Below, one piece after another: positions 22,083-32,600 of a DNA stretch of 32,944 nucleotides. The notes under the pieces are model-generated. The model did no database searches and was not told where the DNA came from. It saw only the letters and a program-made list of their open reading frames with translations. The stretch is from Verrucomicrobiaceae bacterium. GTDB lineage: Bacteria > Verrucomicrobiota > Verrucomicrobiia > Verrucomicrobiales > V1-33. Location of the stretch: the NCBI GenBank assembly GCA_027483175.1, contig JAIXVE010000348.1, forward strand, positions 1-32,944, in the 5' to 3' direction. The number at the start of each line of letters is the position of its first letter. The first letter of the stretch is position 1. The position numbers and the translations under genes are program-made.

Positions 22083-22775
22083 ATGAATCGTCTCCTCTTC
22101 CTCATCACCACCGCTTTCCTAGCCGCTCCCCTCGCCGCCCAGGACGCCATCGCTCAGGCCAAAGCCAACGAACAGCGGCTCCGCGACGGGCTCCGCTCAG
22201 TCACCGCCCAGCTCCGCGCCGCAGAATCCGAAAAAGCCTCCCTCCTCGCCGCCCAAACCGAACGCGACCAGCGCATCGCCTCTCTCGAAGCCTCCCTCGC
22301 CACCCTATCCAAGGAATCCGCCGACGCCCGCGCCACCTCGGAAGCCGCCGCCGCCGCCCTCAAGGCCGCCTCCGACCGCGACCGCGCCGAAATCGCCTCT
22401 CTCCGCTCCTCCCTCGCCAAATGGAAGAAAGCCACCGAGGATGCCACCGCCGCCTACCACCGCTCAGAAGGCCTCCGCGTCAAACTCGACGCCGCTAACG
22501 CCTCCCTCGAACGCCGCGCCGAAGCCCGCGAACGCCAGAACCTCGCTCTCTTCAAAACCGGCTCCGAAATCCTCCAGCGCTACGAAAACTTCAGCCTCGG
22601 CCGCGCCATCGCCGCCCGCGAACCCTTCACAGGCATCGCCCGCGCCCGTCTCGAATCCCAGATCCAGGACTACAAGGACCTCCTCGACGACCAGAAACTC
22701 AAACCCGCACCCGCCGCCGGCCCCAAACCCGCCGCCGCACCCGCACCCTCTTCCCCCGCCCCAGCCAAACCATGA
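22083..22775 (+). CDS. Periplasmic coiled-coil protein
   Basis: The 230-residue protein starts at ATG 22083, which gives a good signal peptide (MNRLLFLITTAFLAAPLAAQ). The frame also extends upstream through the porin gene, but that part is Arg/His-rich shadow. Residues 22-165 form a long Ala/Glu/Arg/Lys-rich helix with heptad-like spacing (for example LRSVTAQLRAAESEKASLLA). A conserved-looking segment FKTGSEILQRYENFSLGRAI follows, and the end is a Pro/Ala tail. It resembles no enzyme. A coiled coil between a porin and a periplasmic parvulin suggests a holdase or spacer for the passenger, but this is inference. Its last four bases overlap the parvulin start (ATGA). Confidence 0.75.
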   Translation: MNRLLFLITTAFLAAPLAAQDAIAQAKANEQRLRDGLRSVTAQLRAAESEKASLLAAQTERDQRIASLEASLATLSKESADARATSEAAAAALKAASDRDRAEIASLRSSLAKWKKATEDATAAYHRSEGLRVKLDAANASLERRAEARERQNLALFKTGSEILQRYENFSLGRAIAAREPFTGIARARLESQIQDYKDLLDDQKLKPAPAAGPKPAAAPAPSSPAPAKP

Positions 22776-23662
22776 AGCTCGCCGCCCTCCTCCTAACTTT
22801 CGTCTCGCTCTCCGCCCGCGCCGCAGAACCGGCTCCCGCCGATGTCATCGGCAAAGCCGGCAATCTCTCCGTTAGCGAAGCCGAGGTCCGCGACTCCCTC
22901 GCCGCCCTCAATCTCGCCGACAGCGCCGCCACCGCCAGCGACCCCGCTCTCCTCAGCCAACTCGTCCGCTCGCTCCTCGTCCAGCGTCTCCTCCTCAAGG
23001 AGGCCGAAGCCACCGGCCACGACAAGCTCCCCACCACCGCCGCCAAACTCGCCCGCGCCCGCGAAACCGCCCTCACCGAAAGCTACCTCGAATCCGTCTC
23101 CGCTCCACCCGCCTCCTACCCCTCGGAATCGGAACTCAAAACCGCCTACGACGCCGCCAAACCCCAACTCGCCGTACCGCGCTCATGGCGGCTCGCCCAG
23201 ATCTTCATCGCCGCCCCCAAACAAGCTCCTCCCGCCGACGAAGCCAAAGCCAAATCCAGGCTCGACGCCGCCCTCAAGGACCTCAAAGCCTCACCTGCCA
23301 CTTTCCCCGACATCGCCGCCCGCCTCAGTGAGGAATCCTCCAGCGCCGCCCGCGGCGGCGAAATCGGCTGGCTCGCAGAATCCCAGATCCAACCCGAAAT
23401 CCGCGCCCTCCTCGGCAATCTCAAACCAGACTCCCTATCCGATCCGGTCCGCCTCGAAGACGGCTGGCACATCGTCAAGGTCCTCGACGCCCGCGAACCC
23501 TTCACGCCTTCCCTCGAACAGGTCCGCTCCCAGCTCGCCGCTCGTCTCCGCGCCGACCGCTCCCGCGAAAACAGTCAGGCCTTCCTCGCCCGGCTCCTCA
23601 AGGACCACCCCGTCGCCATCAACGAACTCGCCCTCGCCGCTCTCCTCGCCAGAAAACCCTGA
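22772..23662 (+). CDS. SurA/PpiC-like periplasmic peptidyl-prolyl isomerase (parvulin)
   Basis: The 296-residue protein has a signal peptide (MKLAALLLTFVSLSARA). An N-terminal helical chaperone part (DVIGKAGNLSVSEAEVRDSL, then LVRSLLVQRLLLKEAEATGH) resembles SurA-N. A parvulin domain covers about residues 140-245: RSWRLAQIFIAAP, FPDIAARLSEESSSAARGGE, IGWLAESQIQPEIRALL, and SDPVRLEDGWHIVKVLDARE. Parvulins catalyse cis-trans isomerisation of peptidyl-prolyl bonds and escort outer-membrane or secreted proteins. Direct placement between the coiled-coil protein and the giant TpsA gene suggests service to that passenger, which must cross the periplasm unfolded. The start overlaps the upstream stop (ATGA); the TpsA start lies 21 bases downstream. 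Confidence 0.92.
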   Translation: MKLAALLLTFVSLSARAAEPAPADVIGKAGNLSVSEAEVRDSLAALNLADSAATASDPALLSQLVRSLLVQRLLLKEAEATGHDKLPTTAAKLARARETALTESYLESVSAPPASYPSESELKTAYDAAKPQLAVPRSWRLAQIFIAAPKQAPPADEAKAKSRLDAALKDLKASPATFPDIAARLSEESSSAARGGEIGWLAESQIQPEIRALLGNLKPDSLSDPVRLEDGWHIVKVLDAREPFTPSLEQVRSQLAARLRADRSRENSQAFLARLLKDHPVAINELALAALLARKP

Positions 23663-23683
23663 CACTTTCCCACGCCGCCTTCC

Positions 23684-26600
23684 GTGATCCCTCCTCCCGG
23701 CCGCCAGCTCCTCCTCCGTCTCCGACCATGGTCCACCATGGCCGCGCTCGGCGCTTCCGTCGGCCTCGGAGACCTCCACGCCGGTGACATCCTCCGCGGC
23801 GGCTCCCCCTCCATCCCACGCCAGACCGACGCCTCGGCCGCCGCCGCCACCGCCGCCGCCCAGCAGGCCCGCGCCTCCCAGCAGGACGCCCTCGCACGCA
23901 CCGCCCAGGCCCTCAACGCCGTCCGCAACGCCCAGGCCCAGGCCCGCGCCGCCGCCCTCCGCAACCCCGCACCCATCGCCGACCCTAACACGCCCGGCTC
24001 TTTTCTCCCGCCCGTCCCAGACGGCCTCACCCCCGGCGGTCTCCAACTCCGCTCCATCATCTCCGGAGCCGACGCCCCCATCGAATCCAGATCCCCCGCC
24101 GCCACCACCGTCACCATCAGACAGCGTCAGCAGCAGGCTCTCCTCGAATGGGATTCCTTCAACGTCGGCCGCAACACGCACCTCCAGTTCGACCAGTCCG
24201 ACGCCGGTGCCGCCGCCCCGCAATGGATCGCCTTCAACAGGGTCTCCGACCCCTCCGGCCGTCCCTCTCAGATCCTCGGCCGCATCTCCTCGCAAGGCCA
24301 GGTCTACATCATCAATCAGAACGGCATCCTCTTCGGCAGCACTAGCCAGATCAATGTCCGCGGTCTCGCCGCCTCCTCCCTCCCCCTCAACGACAACCTC
24401 GTCGCCCGCGGTCTCCTCAATAACCCCGACGCCCAGTTCCTCTTCTCCGCTCTCCCCATCGCCGCAGGGGCCAAAGGCACGCCCGCCTTCACGCCTCCGC
24501 CCAGTTTCCTCCCCGACAACCGCCGCGGCGACATCACCGTCCTCCCCGGTGCCATCCTCTCCAGCCCGCTCAGCCCCGACGGCAACGGCGGCCGCATCCT
24601 CCTCGCCGCCCCTAACGTCACCAACTCGGGCTCCCTCCTCGCTCCCGATGGCCAGGTCATCCTCGCCGCCGGTCTCGAAATCGGCGTCGATGCCCACAAA
24701 TCCTCCGACGCTTCCCTCCGCGGTCTCGATGTCTACATCGGCACCACCGGTCCATCCGACGGCCGCGCCCGCAACGACGGGCTCATCGGGGTCCCCCGCG
24801 GCAATGCATGGATCGCCGGCCGCGAGGTCCTCCACCTCGGCGCCATCGAAAGCTCCACCTCCGTCGCCCTCAACGGCCGCATCGATCTCTCCGCCAGTCA
24901 CGACGCCGTACCTAACACCGGATACGACCCCGCCGTCCCCTCCACCGGCGCTCCTTTCCTCTTCCGCTCCACCGGCCCCGTCACCACCGGCCCCGGCAGC
25001 ATCATCCGCATCCTCCCGGAATACGACAATCCCACCAAGGCCATCGGCTCCGAACTCGCCCTCCGCTCCCGCATCCGCCTCGAAGGCAGCTCCATCTCCT
25101 TCAACCAGAACGCCGCCATCCTCGCTCCTAACGCCATCGTCTCCGGCCGCGCCGGCACATGGTTCTACAACGGCACCCCAGTCCCGCCCGTCTCCACCTT
25201 CGTATCTTCCTCAGGCCTCATCCAGATGGAACGCGGAGCCTCCATCGATGTCTCCGGCTCCTCCGCCTCCGCCCCGCTCTCCCAGGTCATCCTCTCCCTC
25301 GTCCTCCGCAGCGGCGAACTCGCCCCCTCTCCACTCCAGCGCTCCGGCCCGCTCCGCGGCCCCACCCTCACCGTCGACCTCCGCGACCACGGCACCTACC
25401 GCGGCCGCTCATGGATCGGCACACCCCTCGCCGACCTCACCGGCTACGCCAACCTCATCGAACGCTCCGCCGCCGAACTCACCGTCGCCGGCGGCTCAGT
25501 CGACTTCGCCTCGGGAACCTCCCTCTCCATCCAGCCCGGCGCTTCCATCAACGTCCGCGGCGGCTCCATCTCCTACTCCGGCGGCCCGGTCCGCACCTCC
25601 CGCCTCATCGCCGACGGCCACTTCGTCGACATCCGCGACGCCGTCCCCGACCGTCTCTACTCCGGCATCTACTCCGGTACCGCCGACGAAACCCGCGCCC
25701 GCTGGGGCATCGTCAGAACCTTCGCCCACGCCCTCGCTCCCACCGGCGCATGGTCCGACCCCGGCTGGATCGACGGAGCCAACGCAGGCTCACTCCGCCT
25801 GTCATCTCCTCTCATGTCCCTCGGCGGCAATCTCGCCGGCAACGCCATCACCGGCCCCCGTCAGCTCCGCAACTCCCCCCTCACCAGCTCGCTCCCCACC
25901 GCCGGCTCCCTCTCCCTATCCTTCAGCGGCGAAACCGTCCTCAACAACGCCGTCGTCGCCACCCAACTCACTTCACCGGACGTCGTCTTCTCCCGCACCC
26001 CCGCCGCCAGCTCCGGGAACACCACCGTCATCTCCTCCTCTCTAACTTCTTCCAGCGGCTTCGGTTCCCTCGAAATCCGCAACGAGGGCGGTTCCATCTC
26101 GGTCCCCTCCAACATCGCCCTCCACACCGCCCCCGGCGGTTCCCTCCGCTTCACCGCAGGCAATCTCGCCATCGCCGGATCCCTCGCCGCCCCCTCTGGC
26201 ACCATCGCCCTCGAAGCCCTCAACATCACTCCCTATCAGGCCGCCGTCATCCGCAACCTCCCGGAAGCCGAACGCCAGCTCCCTCCCCCCGCTCCCGGTC
26301 GCGGCTCCGTCTCCCTCGCCAGCTCCGCCCGTCTCACCACCGCCGGCACCATCGCCGACGACCGGCTCCGCTCCGCCACCACCATCACCCAACCCGCCCT
26401 AACCTCCGGCGGCACCATCCGCATCGCCGGCTATAACACTTCCCTCGCTCACGGATCCTCGCTAGATGTCTCCGGCGGTCTCCTCGTCGAACCCGACGGC
26501 ACCGTCCACTACGGCGACGGCGGATCCATCACTCTCAAAGGCGGCGAAGACCCGCAGCTCAACGGGATCATCGGCGGGCTCTTCTCCTCCTCCGCCTCAC

Positions 26601-29600
26601 TCTCCGGCTTCTCCGGAGCCCGCGGCGGCTCCCTAGCCATCACCGCCCCGCTCATCCGCATCGGCAATTCCTCATCGTCCCCCGGCACCCTCAACCTCCC
26701 CCCATCCTTCTTCTCCTCCGGCGGCTTCTCCTCGTTCAGCCTCACCGGTCTCCCTGTCAAAAACTCCGACGGCCTCACGCTCCCAGCCCTCGTCATCGAA
26801 CCCAATACCCGCCTCACCCCAGTCGCCTCAAGTCTCATCGCCTCCCCCCACGCCGCCAACGGCACGCTAGCCCTTCTCCCCGTCCTCCGTCCCATCGGCG
26901 TCCGCTCCCCTGTCAGTCTCAGCTTCTCCGCCGCAGGCATCCGCGACGGCATCCTCGATGTCCCGCTCCTCCGCGGCGACCTCCTCATGTCTGATGGCGC
27001 TTCCATCGTCACCGACCCTCTCGCCTCCGTCAACTTCTCCGGCCGCACCGCCGCCATCATGGGCTCGGTCTTCGCCCCCGCCGGCAACATCTCCATCTCC
27101 GCCGGCGACTCCAACGCCGCGCGCCCCAACAGCGACACCGCCCTCACCACTCTCGTCCTCGGCCCCCGCTCGCACCTCTCCACCGCTGGCACCACTCTCC
27201 TCCTCCCCGATCCCTTCTCCCGCCGCACCGGCTCGGTCCTCCCCGGCGGCACCATCAGCCTAAACGGCAACCTTCTCCTTGCCAAAGGCGCTCGTCTCGA
27301 TGTCTCCGGAACCTCCGGAACCCTCGACCTCCCCCCTGCCTCCGCCTTCCCGCTCCGCAACTTCTCCCTCCCAACCTCCGGCGGCCTCACCTCAACCCCT
27401 AACAGCATCGCCTCGGTCCCCGTCCAGCTCGAATCCAACGGCGGTCTCATCTCCCTCCAGGGTCTAGACTTCCTCGTCTCCGACGCCTCCCTCTCCGGCC
27501 GCGCCGGCGGTCCCTCCGCTCTCGGCGGCTCGCTCACCATCTCCTCCGGCCGCTTCTACGCCCCGGGCAATCTCCCCCAGCCACAGGACTCCAATCTCAC
27601 CGTCTCCCAGTCCGGCCCCCTCATCCCCCAAGGCACCGACGTCTCCCCGCTCGGCATCGCCAAGCCGCTCCCCGGCCTCACCCCCGGCGGCTCGTTCGCC
27701 GCCGATGCCTTCCTCCGCGGCGGCTTCGACTCTCTCTCCCTCGGCGGCTCGGTCGCCTTCCGCGGCCCCGTCTCCATCGCCGCCCGCAACTCTCTCTCCG
27801 TCGCCTCCGGCGGGATCCTCTCCGCCGACAACGCCGTCGTCCTCTCCGCTCCCTACGTCGCCCTCGGCCGTCCGCTCGACCTCCCCATCCGCCCCGAAGA
27901 CCGACGCAATCCCTTCGGCGCTAACTTCTCCCCCACCTCCGGCACCGGGTCCCTCACCATCAACGCCAGTCACCTCGACGTCGGCACGCTCTCGCTCCAG
28001 AACATCAGCACCGCCACCCTCCGCTCCAGCGGCGACCTCCGCGGCAGCGGCATCCTCAACATCGCCGGACAACTCTCCCTCCACGCCGCCCAGATCTACC
28101 CGCTCACCGCCTCCTCCTTCGAAATCTTCGCCTACGATTCCTCCCTCGCCGGCCTCACCCAACCCGGCAGCGTCTCCATCACCACCACCCCCGGCCAACT
28201 CCCGGCCCTCCCTCTCTCCGCAGGCGGTAATCTCCGCATCTTCGCCTCCTCCATCTCCCAAAGCGGCACGCTTCGCGCCCCGTTCGGTTCCATCACGCTC
28301 GGCTGGGACGGCACCGGCACCAAACCGCTCGACCTCGTCACCGGCAATTCCTCCGCCTTCCCCGTCACTTCCTCGCTCCAGCTCTCTAACACCAGCACCA
28401 CCTCCGTCTCCGCCATCGACCCGCTCACCGGCCGCGGCATCACCATGCCCTACGGAATCAGCCCGGATGGTCTCACATGGATCGACCCGCGCGGCGTCGA
28501 CATCACCGCCGGCGGCCTCCCTGACAAATCCATCAGTCTCGCCGCCACCTCCACCTCCATGGCCCCGGGTGCCGTCATCGACCTCCGCGGCGGCGGCGAC
28601 CTCTTCGCCTTCCGCTGGGTCCCCGGCAACGGCGGACCCTCCGACATCCTCGCCAACCCAAACGCCTTCGCCATCCTCCCTGGCTTCGCCTCACCCATCG
28701 CCGCCACCGCCCCGTTCAATTCGTCCGCCTCCGACACAAACCTCATCCGCTCCTCCGGCCCGGGCTACACCAGCCCTTCCCTCCAGCCCGGCGACCGCAT
28801 CTTCCTCCAAGGCAGCCGCACCCTCCCCACCGGAACCTACACGCTCCTTCCCGCCCGCTACGCTCTCCTCCCCGGAGGCGTCCTCGTCACCCCCAGATCC
28901 GACACCCCCACCGGAACCCAGGAACTCCCCGACGGCAGCAGTCTCGTCTCCGGCCTCGCCTTCAACAACCTCCACTCCAACAATCTTCCCTCCCAGCCCG
29001 CCTCAGTCTTCGAAATCGCCCCAGGCTCCGTCATCCGCGCCCGCGCCGAATACCAGTCGTTCTTCGCCACTAGCTTCCTGCGCGACGCCGCCGCTCGTCT
29101 CAGTCTCCCCCAACCCTCCCTCCCCTCCGACGCCGCCCGCCTCGCCATCTCCGCCACCAGCTCCATGGCCCTCTCCGGCTCGGTCTTCTCTGCCGGTGCC
29201 GCTAACGGCCGCGGCAGCACCATCGACATTGCCTCCGCCGCAGGCTTCCTCATCAATCGCGACGGCTCCTCTCCCGGCGATTCCCGCATCGCCCTCTCCT
29301 CCTCCACTCTCTCCAGCTGGCAAGCCGCCAGTCTCCTCATCGGCGGCACCCGTTCCTCCTCGTCCTCCGCCTCATCCACCATCGTCCCGCTCGCCAGCTC
29401 CATCACTGTCGACAACGCCGGCACCACTCTCAACGCCGGCGACCTAACGCTCGTCGCCACCAACGCCGTCAGCGTCGTCTCCGGCTCATCCCTCGCCGCC
29501 TCCGGCAACCCCGCCTCCACCCCTTCAGTCATCTCCGGCAACGGCGCCGCCATCCGTCTCGGCGGCACCTCCTCCGCTTCCCTCACGCGCTCCTCCGCCT

Positions 29601-32600
29601 CCGCCGGCACCGGATCCCTAACAATCGGCACACTCGCCTCCCTCTCCGCTCCAGCCATCACGCTCGACTCCACCGGCAGCGCCTCCATCAGCCCAGACGC
29701 CCTCGCCTCCGCCTCCACCACCACCATCAACAGCGGCCGCATCTCGCTCGTCCTCGACCCCTCCGCCCTCCTCGCCCCCGACCCCGGTCTCGTCCTCTCC
29801 GGTAATCTCCTCGACGCCCTCGAACGCACTTCCTCGCTCTCCCTCGGCAGCTATTCATCCATCGACCTCTACGGCTCCGGTTCCTTCGGCTCAACCCTAT
29901 CACGTCTCGCTCTCAACGCCGGCTCCATCCGCCAGCTCGACTCCTCCCCCGCCAACCTCACCTTCTCCGCCCGCGAAATCCTCCTCGGCAACGTCTCCAG
30001 CGCGCCCGCCTCCCCCGCCTCATCCTCCAGCCACCAGCTCACCTTCTCCGCCGATTCCATCCGTCTCACTAGCGGTTCCCTCTCCTTCGGCAACCCCGGC
30101 ACGGTCTCGCTCTCCGCCTCCACCGGCATCACCTCCGACGGCTCAGGCTCGCTATCCTCCCCTGGCAACCTCTCCCTGACATCCCCCATCCTCACCGGCA
30201 CCGCTGGCTCGAATCGCTCCATCAGCGCCGCAGGCACGCTCTCCCTCGAGAATGCCGTCCCCTCCGGCAATGCCTCGCTCTCCCCGGGCCTCGGAGCCGC
30301 ACTCAACCTCTCCGCCTCTTCCCTCAACCTCAACTCCCTCATCGCCCTCCCCGGCGGCTCGCTCAACGCCACCGCCACCGCAGGTCCCCTCTCCCTCGGC
30401 GGCCGCATCGATGTCTCCGGCCAATCCCGCAGCTTCTACGACTCCACCCGCTTCGCCGACGCCGGTTCCATCTCCCTCAAATCCTCCACTGGCGATGTCA
30501 TCCTAACTCCCTCATCCTCCATCTCCGTCTCCGCTCACCCCGGCGGCGGCAACGCCGGTTCGCTCGAGATCGCCGCACCCTCCGGCCGCTTCATCCCCTC
30601 AGGTCTCCTCTCCGCCACCAGCTCGACCAGTTCCCTCGGCGGCACCTTCCGCCTCGACGTCGCCTCGCTCCCGTCCACCGGCTCCCTCACCAATCTCCTC
30701 TCCTCATCCGGCTTCTCCCAAAGCCAGGCATTCCGCGTCCGCTCAGGCAATGTCCTCATCGACGGCACCGCCTCCGCCCGCCAGTTCTCCCTCTCCGCCG
30801 ACAACGGCAGCATCTCCGTCACCGGCACCATCAATGCCTCCGGCCGCACCGGCGGCTCCATCGCCCTCGCCGCCCGCAACAGCCTCACCATGGCACCCGG
30901 CTCTCTCCTCGACGTCTCCGCCGCCACTTTCGACAGCGCAGGCAAAGGCGGCCGCATCTCCCTCGAATCCGGTGCGCCTTCCCTCGGCACCCAAGGCACA
31001 GGCACGCTCGACCTCCAATCCGGAGCCGCTCTCAATCTCTCCGTCGCCGCCACCTCCGCCGATAGTCCCTCCCTCGGCCAGTTCTCCGGCACGCTCCTCC
31101 TCCGCGCCCCGCGCTCCGCCGACGATCTCCTCATCAATCCCATCGGCGCTTCCATCGCCGGTGCCTCCTCCATCGTCGCCGAAGGCTACCGCATCTACGA
31201 CCTGACATCTTCCGGCGGGACCATCACCTCATCCGTCCAGTCCTCCATCCGCACCGACGCCAACTCCTTCCTCGGAGCCGCCGGTTCCGCCTCCGCCGCC
31301 TACTCCTCCATCCTCAATCGTCTCTCCGCCACCCGACCGGAACTCGCTTCCTCCCTCATCCTCGTCCCCGGCGCCGAAATCATCAACCGCTCGGGCAACC
31401 TAACGCTCGGCTCCGCCTCCTCCACCACGCTCAACGACTGGGACCTCTCCACGTTCCGCTTCGGCCCCCGTAGCGCCCCGGGCAATCTCACACTCCGCGC
31501 CTCCGGCGACATCGTCTTCAACAACTCCCTCAGCGACGGCTTCACGCCCTTCGCACCCACTAACAACCCACCTCCGGCCAATCTCCAGCTCTGGCAGGGC
31601 CGTCTCTCCGCCCAGAACCCGCTCCTCCCCGCCAACTCCCAGTCATGGTCCTATCGCTTCACCGCAGGCGCAGACCTCGCCGCCGCCGCATCCTCCGCCA
31701 CCACCCAGTCCCCGGGCTCATTCATCCTCGGCAAAGCCGGCTCCACCGCCGACGAACAGAATAACAACGTCAGCGGCGGCGACAACGCCCTCACCCGCTC
31801 GGTCATCCCGCAACGCTGGCAGGTCGTCCGCACCGGCAGCGGCGACATCTCCATCTCCGCCGCCACCGACATCCGCTTCCTCAATCAGCTCACCGCCATC
31901 TACTCCGCAGGCACCGCCGTCGCCGACGCCTCCCTCGGCGGCACCTTCGATGTCCCCAGACCCGGCCAGCCCCCCGCCGGCACCCCCGGCCTCGGATCCG
32001 CTCAACTCACCACACTCTACCCAGCCCAGTACAGCATGGCCGGCGGCAATGTCTCGCTCTCCGCAGGCCGCAACATCGAACGACTCACCCGCAACAGCTC
32101 CGGCCAGCTCGTCCCCGATTCCCAGTTCCAACTCCCCTCCAACTGGCTCTACCGCCGCGGCACCGTCGACCCAGCCACCGGCCGCTTCGCCGCAGGCCGC
32201 GTCGCCAACGACATCCTCTCCACCAGCTGGTGGATCGACTTCAATAACTTCTATCAAGGCGTCGGAGCACTCGGCGGCGGCAACGTCTCCCTCGCCGCCG
32301 CCGCCTCCATCAGCAACGTCGACGCCGTCATCCCCACCAACCTCCGCGTCACCAAAGGCTCCGACGCCAACCCGCTCGCCGCCTCCCAATCCTCCCTCGA
32401 ACTCGGCGGCGGCGACCTCTCCATCCGCGCCGGTTCCAATCTCGACGCCGGGGTCTACTACGTCGAACGCGGCCGCGCCTCGCTCTCCGCAGGCGGCGAC
32501 ATCCTCACCAACGCCACGCGCTCGGTTCTCTCCCCTAGCAGCATCGCCGCAGGTCAGGCCAGCCCGCTCACCCAGCTCCCCACCACGCTCTTCGCAGGCA

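Noticed and set aside
23435-24901. 488-codon minus-strand frame, Gly/Asp/Glu/Ala-rich
   Set aside because: It is antisense to the parvulin and TpsA genes, with low-complexity composition and no recognisable domain or signal.
23784-26045. 753-codon Ser/Pro-rich frame (and similar frames at 27705-29447 and 25159-26436)
   Set aside because: These are shadows of the TpsA frame, which stays open without a stop from 23684 to the window end and shows the TPS domain.
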